DNA of 64,000 bases from Cognaticolwellia mytili (GTDB taxonomy: Bacteria; Pseudomonadota; Gammaproteobacteria; Enterobacterales; Alteromonadaceae): NCBI RefSeq assembly GCF_002104475.1, contig NZ_NBOF01000001.1, positions 558,001 to 622,000 of the forward strand. Direction: 5' to 3'. A program made the translations under genes and the position numbers. Every line of letters begins with the position of its first letter. The stretch's first letter is position 1. Shown in pieces: positions 45,068-54,382 of this stretch. Below the pieces are notes generated by a model. It was not told where the DNA came from. It ran no database searches and saw only the letters and a program-made list of their open reading frames with translations.

Positions 45068-46732
45068 TTAATAACTCTCATTATGAACACTTAATACTGC
45101 TCGGCCTGAAGGGTCGGCGTTATTTTGGAAGCTCTCATCCCAAGCCAAAGCTTCTTGCGTGCTACAAGCAACAGACTTACCACCTATAACGCAATCAGCT
45201 GCAGAGGTTAATGGAAACTTCTCTTCAAAAACGCAACGATAAAAGTATGCTTCTTTGCTATCAGGTGTATTTATGGGGAACTTAAAGTTTGCACTGGCAA
45301 GTTGTTGATCGCTCACTTGTGATTCTACGTAGCTTTTTAAGCCATCTATCCAAGAATAACCCACGCCGTCAGAAAACTGCTCCTTTTGACGCCATAATAT
45401 TTCTTTAGGTAGGTAACCTTCGAAAGACTCACGTAAAATGGCTTTTTCCATCTTTCCATTACCACACATTTTGTCTTCTGGGTTGATGCGCATGGCAACA
45501 TCCATAAAGTTTTTATCTAAAAATGGTACGCGTGCTTCAATGCCCCACGCTGACATAGATTTGTTGGCGCGAAGACAATCAAACTTATGTAAACGATCTA
45601 ATTTACGTAATAATTCTTCATGAAACTCTTGAGCATTTGGCGCTTTATGAAAATATAAATAACCGCCAAATATCTCGTCAGCACCTTCACCAGAAAGTAC
45701 CATCTTAATACCCATGGCTTTAATTTTACGAGCCATTAAATACATTGGAGTAGATGCACGAATAGTCGTAACATCATAAGTTTCCAAGTGATAAATCACT
45801 TCTTTTAAGGCATCAATGCCTTCTTGCTCAGTAAACACGACACTGTGATGAATAGTCCCAATACTGTCAGCAACAGTTTGAGCTGCAACTAAGTCTGGAG
45901 AGCCAGCTAAACCACATGCAAAAGAATGTACTTTTGGCCACCATGCTTCAGATAGATCGTTCTCTTCAATGCGTCTAGCCGCAAACTTTTGTGTAATAGC
46001 CGAAATTAATGAAGAATCTAAACCGCCTGAAAGTAACACACCGTAAGGAACATCAGTCATTAAGTGGCTTTTAACTGAATCTTCTAGTGCTTCACGTAAC
46101 TTTTCTTTGCTAGTGTTATTATCTTTAATTGCTGAAAATTTTTGCCAGTTACGGTTATAGTATTTTTTTAGCTTGCCATCTTTGCTTTCAAGAACATGGC
46201 CCGGTGGAAACTCTTCAACTGTTTTACAAATTGGCATCAGTGCTTTCATTTCAGAAGCAACGTAGAAGTTTCCTTCCTCATCATAGCCAGTGTAAAGTGG
46301 GATAATTCCCATATGATCACGGGCTATTAAGTAACTATTATCGGCAGCATCATATAAACAAAAGGCGAACATACCCTGTAATTTATCGACAAAGTCGCTA
46401 CCAAACTTTTCAAACATTGGAATAATAATTTCGCAATCTGAGGCTGTTTGAAATTGATAATCAGGCGTATGTTGGCTAGCGAGTGGTTTATGATTATAAA
46501 TTTCACCGTTAACGGCTAAAACTAATGATTTATCGCTGTTATACAATGGTTGTGCACCATGCTCAGTATCAACAATGGCTAAACGTTCATGCACTAATAT
46601 GGCATGGTCATTGTTGTATATACCGGACCAATCAGGACCACGATGGCGAAGTAAACGAGAATATTCTAATGCTTTTGGACGTAGTGCATCTGCACCGGTT
46701 TTAATATCTAATATACAAAAAATCGAACACAT
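45068..46732 (-). CDS. asnB: Asparagine synthase B (glutamine-hydrolysing)
   Basis: AsnB makes asparagine from aspartate, glutamine and ATP. It has 554 residues, the same as E. coli AsnB. The N-terminal Ntn amidase begins Met-Cys, with C2 as nucleophile, followed by RHRGPDWSG and VHERLAIVD. The synthetase domain has the PP-loop VLLSGGLDSSLISA near 233 and LSGEGADEIFGGYLYFH near 347-365. It is on the opposite strand to the preceding core genes and is followed by the coiled-coil gene. Confidence 0.96.
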   Translation of the reverse strand: MCSIFCILDIKTGADALRPKALEYSRLLRHRGPDWSGIYNNDHAILVHERLAIVDTEHGAQPLYNSDKSLVLAVNGEIYNHKPLASQHTPDYQFQTASDCEIIIPMFEKFGSDFVDKLQGMFAFCLYDAADNSYLIARDHMGIIPLYTGYDEEGNFYVASEMKALMPICKTVEEFPPGHVLESKDGKLKKYYNRNWQKFSAIKDNNTSKEKLREALEDSVKSHLMTDVPYGVLLSGGLDSSLISAITQKFAARRIEENDLSEAWWPKVHSFACGLAGSPDLVAAQTVADSIGTIHHSVVFTEQEGIDALKEVIYHLETYDVTTIRASTPMYLMARKIKAMGIKMVLSGEGADEIFGGYLYFHKAPNAQEFHEELLRKLDRLHKFDCLRANKSMSAWGIEARVPFLDKNFMDVAMRINPEDKMCGNGKMEKAILRESFEGYLPKEILWRQKEQFSDGVGYSWIDGLKSYVESQVSDQQLASANFKFPINTPDSKEAYFYRCVFEEKFPLTSAADCVIGGKSVACSTQEALAWDESFQNNADPSGRAVLSVHNESY

Positions 46733-47076
46733 TGAAGTGCTACCCCTTTATATTTGAAAAATGACAAATTGTTAACTTATACTCTTTTGACAATGTGAAG
46801 TACAAGTGCGCTTGTATATTATTCAACCATTGACAAGTAACTGTTAGCGGTTGGTAAATAAACACAGCCCAAACACTTTGACAGCATTTGATAAAAAATC
46901 AATAGAATTTTTACTCTAAAAGAAAAAAAGACAAATTAAAGGGCAAATATAAATTTGCCTTTTCGCGGCGCATGAATTAACCATTAGCGAGTTTGCCTGG
47001 TTGTTTTACATACTATGTTAGTTATACATCGTTTATGAAAGGAGTGGTAATAGTAACGCTAAATGTGGATGTCATT
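46733..47076. other. Intergenic region between lysR-type gene and asnB
   Basis: This is 344 bp of AT-rich sequence without a gene. A stem GGCAAAT/ATTTGCC (46942-46959, loop ATAA) with T-rich sequence on both sides can end the regulator transcript (- strand). The remainder up to 46733 must carry the asnB promoter; I cannot fix its -10 and -35 with confidence. Confidence 0.5.
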
Positions 47077-47952
47077 TTATTTATTACACAGCTTCATTAG
47101 CCAAGTAATGAATTTCTCTATTTTATTGATGTAATGGCTACCAGCATGATAGTGAATATAATAATTTCCCCATGAAGGGCTATAACTCAATTCTTTTACC
47201 GCAATTAAATCACCTCGTTCAATATCATCAGAGACAATAAAATCGCAAGATAGCGCCACTCTCAGGCCATCTAAGGCTGCTCTTCCTGCGAGTAAGGTGT
47301 GGCTTAAGTGCATAATATCAAGGTTTATTGATGGGTCGAGTTTCTGCTCTTGCATCCACAATTTCCAGTCTTGACCGTTTTCCGAGCTCCAAAGTGGCAG
47401 TGCTAGAATTGAATATGGATCTTGATTGTTTATTTGCCCACTAAGCTTTGTTGTCAGAACAGGATACCAGCGTTCCTGACGTATTAATTGGCTCTTATAA
47501 TTTTCAGGCGTAGGCCAAGTGCCAATGCTAATGTCGTATTCTGAAGGCTCGTAGTGTTCAGCACTAGTTGCCATTGACAAGGTTAATTCAATATTAGGAT
47601 GTTCATTTTTAAAAGAAGAAATTCTTGAGGCCAACCAACTCACTGCGAATGATGATTGGGCGACAATTCTTAATTTTATTTCTTTATTATCCATGAGGTG
47701 ATCTGTAACTGTTTGTATGCGGCTAAAGCTGTCTCTGATCACCGAAAAATAGATATCACCATACTGCGTTAAGACAACAGAATTATTAGCTCTGGTGAAC
47801 AAGCTCTTACCAAGGTGGCTCTCTAGTGATTTTATTTGGTGGCTAACCGCACTCTGAGTAACATAAAGCTCTTTCGCGGCCAAACTAAAACTTAAATGCC
47901 TTGCTGCTGCTTCGAATACTTGTACTGATTTTAGTGATGGTAATTTACTCAT
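47077..47952 (-). CDS. LysR-family transcriptional regulator (GcvA-like)
   Basis: The 291-residue product has an N-terminal winged helix (LPSLKSVQVFEAAARHLSFS, AAKELYVTQSAVSHQIKSLE) and the LysR effector domain. The first residues follow the GcvA/AmpR subgroup. It is divergent from the exported NTF2-like gene at 48110, with 157 bp between the starts, so that gene is a likely target (inference). The effector cannot be told from sequence. Confidence 0.88.
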   Translation of the reverse strand: MSKLPSLKSVQVFEAAARHLSFSLAAKELYVTQSAVSHQIKSLESHLGKSLFTRANNSVVLTQYGDIYFSVIRDSFSRIQTVTDHLMDNKEIKLRIVAQSSFAVSWLASRISSFKNEHPNIELTLSMATSAEHYEPSEYDISIGTWPTPENYKSQLIRQERWYPVLTTKLSGQINNQDPYSILALPLWSSENGQDWKLWMQEQKLDPSINLDIMHLSHTLLAGRAALDGLRVALSCDFIVSDDIERGDLIAVKELSYSPSWGNYYIHYHAGSHYINKIEKFITWLMKLCNK

Positions 47953-48109
47953 AATTGATATTAGTTTTATTCATGGGAAGATAAATTAATATCATTTTAT
48001 TACATGTGTAGAGTACTGTAAATTTGTACTGAACTTATGGCTACTGGCCGATGAGTGTTGTCTCATTTATTTGAAAAGTAAACCTTAGAAATCATACAAT
48101 GGAGAAGAG

Positions 48110-48592
48110 ATGAAATTTAGTTATATAGCGATTATTGTTTTAGCGTACTGTATGCCAGCAACCGCAAGAGATGGTAATACTGACTTTAAAAAGGAAATTA
48201 GAGAAGTTATTGAAAGCTTTAGACTCGCTATCATTGAGAAAGACAAAAGATTATTCAAATCACTTTTTTATAGTGAAAATACACCGTGGATTGCCGTCTT
48301 TAGTGATGAAATGGTGATGAATAAGCGCAAGAAAAAAGCCAATTTTCCGCGCACGGTAAACTTTGGAAAATATGGACCACCAGAAAAAATGATTTCGGAG
48401 ACTGAGGCGCAAGAGGAAAAAATTTGGGATATAAAAATTGAAACAGATGGTTACCTTGGCAATGTGTATTTTCAATATAGTGATCATAGAAATGGTGTAA
48501 AGAAAGCGTTTGGTACAGAAGCGTGGGATTTAGTGAGAACTGAATCAAGCTGGAAGATTGTATCCGTTAAATATACGGTTACAGAACTTTAA
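48110..48592 (+). CDS. Exported NTF2-like protein
   Basis: The 160-residue product has a signal peptide (MKFSYIAIIVLAYCMPATA) and one NTF2-like cone fold (SnoaL/DUF4440 type): the helix IREVIESFRLAIIEKDKRLF, then strands, ending in AWDLVRTESSWKIVSVKYTV. NTF2-like folds bind small ligands or act as enzymes with few fixed residues, so function is open. The ribosome binding site is GGAGA. It is divergent from the LysR gene, which may control it. Confidence 0.75.
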   Translation: MKFSYIAIIVLAYCMPATARDGNTDFKKEIREVIESFRLAIIEKDKRLFKSLFYSENTPWIAVFSDEMVMNKRKKKANFPRTVNFGKYGPPEKMISETEAQEEKIWDIKIETDGYLGNVYFQYSDHRNGVKKAFGTEAWDLVRTESSWKIVSVKYTVTEL

Positions 48593-48747
48593 ATATTTAT
48601 TAATTTTAAAATAATTTAGTTTGAAGTTTAATAAGCAGTTAAACTAGAAAAGAAGTTAATGTTTTACTTATATTATTATCAAATTAAAGAGTCGGTGTTA
48701 GTGACTTAATGCTTATCATACAACTATAGAAAACGCTAAGAGGTCCT

Positions 48748-49935
48748 ATGGCAAACATTTTTAAAATCAGTAAATTGAAGCCGCTTACTCTCGCCTTGTC
48801 ACTTGTGTTCAGTCCTTATGGCTTTACTGAAGCATTAGAATATAATCAAAAGACAGTGGAGGAGTTACGTATACCAATGGCACTTGCGGCAATACCAGAT
48901 GTCGCAGCGCGCTTAGCTACGAGAACCAAGTTATTTGAGCAACAAGTACAACAGGCGAACAATATTGCTATGCTTACTCGGTTAATATTACAACATGGGC
49001 AAGGACTTTGGCTTGATGCTAAAAAATCCTTTATTGAGTTGGCTGATTATGACGACCGTCCACTATACTGGTCACGGTTACAGATGAGTAAAATATTACG
49101 CTCATCTGAGGGGTTCGCCAAGTTAGCTGTTGATCAGCAATACCAATTGCTATGGCAATTTGAATTATTGTCTCGTGGTCAAAGTGATGTGATATTTGAT
49201 AAAAAAACTGACAAAAAAATTCTAATCACAGGCTTCGACCCTTTTTTCCTCGATCGACATATTGACCAAAGTAACCCTTCTGGCGTGGTAGCATTATCGC
49301 TAGATGATATGGTGCTAAGTGTTGCAGGGAAAACTGCTGAAGTTGAAGTATTAATTGTTCCTGTTCGCTTTGCTGACTTTGATCAAGGTATGATAGAAGA
49401 ACTACTAACACCGTATATAGCAGGCAAAGATATTGATATGGTGATTACTGTTAGTATGGGTAGAGAAAATTTTGATTTAGAGCGTTATCCAGCATTACGT
49501 CGAAGCGCTAAAGCACCTGATAACTTGAATGTATTTACTGGTGCGACAAAAAGCACGCCATTATTACCAAAGTTTAAATCATCTGATTTAAACGGACCTG
49601 AATTTGTTGAATTCAGCTTGCCTATTGTTGCAATGCAAAAAGGGGAAGGTAAGTATCAAGTTAATGATAATAGGAACATTAGTACATTAGATAAATCATA
49701 TCCGGCACAATCATTAGCAGAGATAGAGAACAAAACTTCTGTTAGTGGCTCTGGAGGTGGTTACCTTTCTAATGAAATATCTTACCGCAGTATTTTACTT
49801 AGAGAAAAGTATAACCCGTTATTACCTGTCGGGCATATTCATACCCCTAGAATTAAATCATTTGATCAACAGATACTTATGGATATCGTTAATCAAACGA
49901 AGAACATAATCACTCAAGGTGTTACTAAGTTATAA
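48748..49935 (+). CDS. Exported pyroglutamyl-peptidase-like (C15 fold) protein with Cys-to-Ser change
   Basis: The 395 residues contain a signal peptide (ending about GFTEA), a helical region (30-150), then a pyrrolidone carboxyl peptidase domain from KILITGFDPFF near 155. The Glu motif MGRENFDLERYP puts the catalytic Glu at 245, and the His motif GHIHTP puts His at 365. In the nucleophile motif (YVCN in Pcp enzymes) the sequence reads YLSN, with Ser at 341. The Ser-His spacing of 24 equals the Cys144-His168 spacing of the classical enzyme. It may be a serine hydrolase or a non-catalytic binder. Ribosome binding site AGAGG. Confidence 0.75.
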   Translation: MANIFKISKLKPLTLALSLVFSPYGFTEALEYNQKTVEELRIPMALAAIPDVAARLATRTKLFEQQVQQANNIAMLTRLILQHGQGLWLDAKKSFIELADYDDRPLYWSRLQMSKILRSSEGFAKLAVDQQYQLLWQFELLSRGQSDVIFDKKTDKKILITGFDPFFLDRHIDQSNPSGVVALSLDDMVLSVAGKTAEVEVLIVPVRFADFDQGMIEELLTPYIAGKDIDMVITVSMGRENFDLERYPALRRSAKAPDNLNVFTGATKSTPLLPKFKSSDLNGPEFVEFSLPIVAMQKGEGKYQVNDNRNISTLDKSYPAQSLAEIENKTSVSGSGGGYLSNEISYRSILLREKYNPLLPVGHIHTPRIKSFDQQILMDIVNQTKNIITQGVTKL

Positions 49936-49976
49936 GTATATGAATAGCATTACGATCAATATTTTAATTCGTGTAT

Positions 49977-50009
49977 AAAAAAAGGGCTAAGTTAATTAGC
50001 CCTTTTTTT
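49977..50009. terminator. Bidirectional terminator between convergent genes
   Basis: GGGCTAA (49984-49990) pairs with TTAGCCC (49996-50002) around GTTAA. Seven A before and seven T after make it work for the Pcp-like gene (+) and mltD (-). Confidence 0.93.
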
Positions 50010-50026
50010 ATTATCTAAAGTAAAGG

Positions 50027-51679
50027 TTAGATATTATCTGTTACATCAACCGACAACTTTAATTTTTGCCCAGGTTGTAGATATTTATTACGTTTTAGAC
50101 TATTCCAACGCTCGATTTCAGTGATGGTGACATTAAACTTGTTCGCAATACGTGCAAAAGAGTCACCTTTGCGAACACGATATGTAATGTTACGTATAAT
50201 GGCTTGTGTATTGGGAATCGCCTGCTTATTTGCTATTTTATTAACGGCAGATTTTTGCCAAATAACTAACTTTTGACCAGGCTTAATGGTATCTCTTGGC
50301 GCCATACCATTCCACTTGGCAATATTACGCATTGATACATTATAGCTGCGGCTCAAGTCCCATATGGTATCGCCAGACTTAACAATATGAATACGCTTTG
50401 TACCCGCTAATTCACGATTTTGCGTTTTTGCTAAGCGTTGGTCTTGCGATAAAATGTAGCTGTCTAAAGATGCAGTTGCAACGGGAATGAGTAAAAATTT
50501 CCCTGCTCTTATTTGATTACCTCGTACTTTATTTATTTGTTGGATCAGCGCAATTTCGGTATTAAACTTTTTCGCTATTAAACCTAAATTATCACCATTT
50601 TTAATTTTGTATCGCTGCCAAGTTAACCTGTCTTTCTTTTCAAGTTTGGCTAATGCTAATTTGAATGGCTCCACTTTATGGTTAGGCAATAATAAATAGT
50701 GTGGCCCATTGGGATCGGTAGCCCAACGATTAAAGCCCGGGTTAAGGCGTTGTAGCTCTGTTAGCGTCAAGTTGGCAAGACCTGCGGCTTTAGCTAAATC
50801 TAATTGCGAGACAATATCAACTTTTGTTAAAACGGCTTTGTTATCAATTTTATGTAGTTGAATTTTTAATTCATCACTACGTTTGACAATATCAGCTAGG
50901 GCTAATAATTTTGGTACATAAGCACGTGTTTCTTTCGGTAAATCTAAAGACCAAAAGTCGGTAGGAAGGTTTTTCTTCTTGTTGTTTCGTACGGCGCGTT
51001 GAACCCGACCTTCACCTGAATTATAAGCGGCCAGTGCTAACATCCAGTCGCCGTCAAAAAATTTATTTAGATATTTTAAATATTTGATAGCGCCTTGGGT
51101 GGAAGCGACAACATCACGTCGTCCGTCGTACCACCAGTTTTGTTTCATGCCAAAACGTTTACCTGTGCCTGGCACAAACTGCCACATACCCGATGCTCGA
51201 CCGTGAGAATAAGCGAACGGGTCAAACGCACTTTCAACAATAGGTAATAAAGCGATTTCCAATGGCATATTGTTCGCTTCTAGCTCTTGAACAATATAAT
51301 ACAAAAAAGGCGCGGCACGTTTCCCCACACGGGTTAAATAGTCAGGGTGCTTAACAAACCAATTTCGTTGGCTCGTGATACGGCGATTTTCTGGGATCTG
51401 AAAATTCAGCTGACTGCGAATTCTTTGCCAAACATCATCAGTTAAATAGCTTTCTTTTATCTCGTTACCGAGATCGATACTAACATCTTCTACAGGATGA
51501 ATAACATCAATGGCTTCATCTGCTAGCAGCGCTTGGTTAATTTCAATAGCCGATGCAATATCGATTGGGGTTTGTTCTTCTTGTCGGATCTCAGGGCTTT
51601 CTGGCTTATTTTGACTCAATGTTGATTGGCAGCCGGATAACATCAGGGCAGCTGCAATTGATAACGATATATACTTCAT
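50027..51679 (-). CDS. mltD: Membrane-bound lytic murein transglycosylase D with three LysM domains
   Basis: This lipoprotein cuts the peptidoglycan glycan backbone in the periplasm. The 550 residues begin with a lipobox (ALMLSGC, Cys17). The SLT catalytic domain lies at about 105-300, with ALLPIVESAFDPFAYSHGRA carrying the catalytic Glu and SGMWQFVPGTGKRFGM. Three LysM repeats follow (about 352-400, 430-475, 500-545), each starting YKIKNGD-, HIVKSGD- or YRVRKGD-like. mltD-gloB-yafS is the conserved E. coli order, here with mltD and gloB on the same strand. Confidence 0.95.
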   Translation of the reverse strand: MKYISLSIAAALMLSGCQSTLSQNKPESPEIRQEEQTPIDIASAIEINQALLADEAIDVIHPVEDVSIDLGNEIKESYLTDDVWQRIRSQLNFQIPENRRITSQRNWFVKHPDYLTRVGKRAAPFLYYIVQELEANNMPLEIALLPIVESAFDPFAYSHGRASGMWQFVPGTGKRFGMKQNWWYDGRRDVVASTQGAIKYLKYLNKFFDGDWMLALAAYNSGEGRVQRAVRNNKKKNLPTDFWSLDLPKETRAYVPKLLALADIVKRSDELKIQLHKIDNKAVLTKVDIVSQLDLAKAAGLANLTLTELQRLNPGFNRWATDPNGPHYLLLPNHKVEPFKLALAKLEKKDRLTWQRYKIKNGDNLGLIAKKFNTEIALIQQINKVRGNQIRAGKFLLIPVATASLDSYILSQDQRLAKTQNRELAGTKRIHIVKSGDTIWDLSRSYNVSMRNIAKWNGMAPRDTIKPGQKLVIWQKSAVNKIANKQAIPNTQAIIRNITYRVRKGDSFARIANKFNVTITEIERWNSLKRNKYLQPGQKLKLSVDVTDNI

Positions 51680-51757
51680 GAATGTTCTATTTAGATTTAC
51701 TTGCCGCCAGTGTTACTTATTTAGCAAGCTTATTCAAGATTTCGCTTTGAAAAGCCA

Positions 51758-52567
51758 TTAGAAATTATCTTTCCATGCTCTAATAACGGTAAAAGCAGAT
51801 AAGGGATCTATTATTGTTTCACCACTAAACTCACTGGCACTTTCCATTAAACTTTTTTTATCACACCGTAAGAATGGGTTGATCATTTTCTCTTGTAACA
51901 TTGACGTTGGAATGGTTGCTATGCCTTCAGCACGTTTTTGTATTACTTGGTTATAATAAAAAACCAGTTCACTATTACTAGGCTCAACCGTTAACGCAAA
52001 ATCTAAGTTAGCTTGAGTGTATTCATGTGCACAATAAATATGGGTTTTCTCTGGTAGCGCCATTAATTTTTCTAATGAAGTTAACATTTGTGAAGGCGTA
52101 CCTTCAAATAAGCGGCCACAGCCGCCTGAAAATAGCGTATCGCCACAAAACAGGTTGTCTTGCGCTAAGTAAGCAATATGGCCACTAGTATGGCCAGGCA
52201 AATCAATAACAGAAAATTCCAGCGCTAAATCGTCTAGTCTAACAACTGAGTGACCATTCAATTTAATATCACAGTGCGGGATCTTTTCATTTTCAGGGCC
52301 ATAAATAGTTAATGGCCATGCTTTTTCTTGACAATATTGTAGTAGCTTTTCAATACCGCCGACATGATCACTATGGTGGTGAGTGATTAAGATGCTGCTG
52401 AGTTGTTTCTTGCTTTGCTCAATAAATTTAATACAAACGTCTGCATCGCCAGGGTCGACTATTGCTAATGCATTACTGTTACTTGATGAAATTGCCCAGA
52501 TGTAATTGTCGGAAAAGGCTTTTATCATCGAAACTTGCATATTAGAGGTGGTTTGACTTTGCAGCAT
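51758..52567 (-). CDS. gloB: Hydroxyacylglutathione hydrolase (glyoxalase II)
   Basis: GloB hydrolyses S-lactoylglutathione to lactate and glutathione, completing methylglyoxal detoxification. The metallo-beta-lactamase motif THHHSDHVGG lies near residue 62, with further metal ligands in LPGHTSGHIAY, FCGDTLFSGGCGRLFEG and YCAHEYT. The C-terminal NPFLRC block is the glutathione-binding end. The first ATG is kept (269 residues) because CAGGAG precedes it by 6 nt. It is divergent from yafS over 59 bp. Confidence 0.95.
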   Translation of the reverse strand: MLQSQTTSNMQVSMIKAFSDNYIWAISSSNSNALAIVDPGDADVCIKFIEQSKKQLSSILITHHHSDHVGGIEKLLQYCQEKAWPLTIYGPENEKIPHCDIKLNGHSVVRLDDLALEFSVIDLPGHTSGHIAYLAQDNLFCGDTLFSGGCGRLFEGTPSQMLTSLEKLMALPEKTHIYCAHEYTQANLDFALTVEPSNSELVFYYNQVIQKRAEGIATIPTSMLQEKMINPFLRCDKKSLMESASEFSGETIIDPLSAFTVIRAWKDNF

Positions 52568-52626
52568 GTGCGGCTCCTGAGTATACTGAAAGAATGATTA
52601 TACCCACTTTTTTTCAAGTTTAAACT

Positions 52627-53382
52627 ATGAAACCGGCACTAGCGTTTAGGCACCCTGATCTACCAAAGTCATGGCAAGCTCTTCCTAATGGTGAATTGAT
52701 AGTAAAAAATATCGATCAAGTTTTGTCATCGTGGTGGCCAAAGTTTTTCGGTTATCATTTGCTAAAGCTGGGCTCATTAAGTGGCGAAATAGACAGTTCA
52801 TCAAGTCCTATAAAACATCAATTAACCTTAACAAATCAGCCAGAAGGCGGTGATATTGTTGCTGAAGTTGATGACCTACCTTTATTAGAGCACAGTGTTG
52901 ATGTTTGTGTTTTAGCGCACGCTTTAGAATTTTCGCTCGACCCACATCACGTAGTACGTGAAGCAAATAGAGTGTTGATTCCTAATGGCTACTTGGTCAT
53001 CACAGGCTTTAATCCCTTTAGTTTAGTGGGCTTAAATAAGTTTATCCCTTATAGACGTAAACAAACGCCTTGGAATGAAAGGCTGTTTTCGCCAATGCGG
53101 GTTAAAGACTGGTTACATTTGATGGGTTTTGAAATACAGCTCGACCACCGTTTTTTACATTCGTCGTTATCAGGCCAATACAGCGAAGGAATGATCAGTA
53201 GCCAGTGGCGAAAGTTAGCTGCACGTTATTTTCCAAGCTTAGGCTCTGTTTATGTTATTGTGGCCAAAAAACGCGTGCTCCCTTTAACGCCGATTAAAGC
53301 AAAGTGGCAACTGAGACCGCGTTTTGAACCGGTGAAAGTGCCTACAATGAACTCTTCTAACAAGAAAAATCATAAACAATAA
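52627..53382 (+). CDS. yafS: Class I SAM-dependent methyltransferase (YafS-like)
   Basis: The 251-residue product has the methyltransferase type 11 pattern: motif II/III region LPLLEHSVDVCVLAHALEFS, VLIPNGYLVITGFNPFS and LHLMGFEIQLD. The usual N-terminal GxGxG loop is weak here. The position head-to-head with gloB matches E. coli yafS. The substrate is unknown. A positively charged tail (KKNHKQ) ends the protein. Confidence 0.85.
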   Translation: MKPALAFRHPDLPKSWQALPNGELIVKNIDQVLSSWWPKFFGYHLLKLGSLSGEIDSSSSPIKHQLTLTNQPEGGDIVAEVDDLPLLEHSVDVCVLAHALEFSLDPHHVVREANRVLIPNGYLVITGFNPFSLVGLNKFIPYRRKQTPWNERLFSPMRVKDWLHLMGFEIQLDHRFLHSSLSGQYSEGMISSQWRKLAARYFPSLGSVYVIVAKKRVLPLTPIKAKWQLRPRFEPVKVPTMNSSNKKNHKQ

Positions 53383-53451
53383 CGTTGTACTGGTATCGCC
53401 AGTATATAATAAACGTAAATTAATAATTCCAATAATAGGTGAAAAGAAAAC

Positions 53452-54210
53452 ATGCAACGTCATGAATTTGAAAATTATCTCAATACTTTATTAAAACCTG
53501 AGCAGATAAAAGACTTTTGTCCCAATGGTTTACAAATTCAAGGAGGTGAAAATATCACTAAAGTGATAACTGGCGTGACAGCAACACAGGAACTCATAGA
53601 GCGAGCGATTGCAGAAAAAGCTGATGCCTTAGTGGTTCATCATGGTTTTTTTTGGAAAAATGAAAGTTATGTTATCCGTGGCATGAAGCATAAGCGTATT
53701 AAAGCTTTGCTTGCACATGACATTAACCTATTTGCCTATCATTTACCGTTAGATATTCACCCAATCTTAGGCAACAACGCACAACTAGCAAAATTATTTG
53801 ATATAGAAAATGTTGCACCACTGGAAGTTGGTAACGCATTAAGTGTGCCTGTACGCGGTGATTTTAGTTCTGCACTTTCAAGCGAGGCATTACAACAGCG
53901 CATTAGTGAACAACTTAATCGTTCATGTTTACATATTGCCGCACCATCGAATAAAGCCATTAAAACGGTGGCATGGTGCAGCGGTGGTGGTCAAGGTTAT
54001 ATTGAACTCGCTGCTGAATTAGGTATAGATGCTTTCATAAGTGGTGAAGTCTCTGAGCAAACGACACACGTTGCTAGAGAAATGGATATTCATTTTTATT
54101 GTGCGGGTCATCATGCAACAGAGCGCTATGGTGCCAAGGCATTGGCACAGCACGTCAATGAAAACTTGCCAGTGACCGCTAAATTTATTGATATTGATAA
54201 CCCTGCCTAA
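53452..54210 (+). CDS. NIF3/YbgI-family dinuclear metal protein
   Basis: The 252-residue product has the toroidal NIF3 pattern: FCPNGLQIQGGE near residue 24, VVHHGFFWKNE near 63 with metal-binding His, HLPLDIHPILGNN near 100, and the C-terminal GEVSEQTTHVAREM and CAGHHATERYG supplying the remaining ligands. E. coli YbgI (247 residues) is the close relative, proposed to act in GTP cyclohydrolase-like or DNA-related reactions, but activity is unproven. It has its own leader 69 bp after yafS. Confidence 0.9.
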   Translation: MQRHEFENYLNTLLKPEQIKDFCPNGLQIQGGENITKVITGVTATQELIERAIAEKADALVVHHGFFWKNESYVIRGMKHKRIKALLAHDINLFAYHLPLDIHPILGNNAQLAKLFDIENVAPLEVGNALSVPVRGDFSSALSSEALQQRISEQLNRSCLHIAAPSNKAIKTVAWCSGGGQGYIELAAELGIDAFISGEVSEQTTHVAREMDIHFYCAGHHATERYGAKALAQHVNENLPVTAKFIDIDNPA

Positions 54211-54382
54211 CTTAACTAAGAGAATGTCGATAACGCGCCAACATTCACTTAGTGTTTAATAGCTAGCATTAATCAAATAACGACCAATTCAAAATATTAA
54301 AAAGATAATCATAAATGGTTATTTGTGATTTTCTCTTAGTTTTAATTATATTAACCAGAGTTAAGGCTATATTAGCGTTGTG

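Noticed and set aside
48260-48548. Two - strand frames inside the NTF2-like gene
   Set aside because: Both are shadows of the + strand gene, which has a signal peptide and ribosome binding site.
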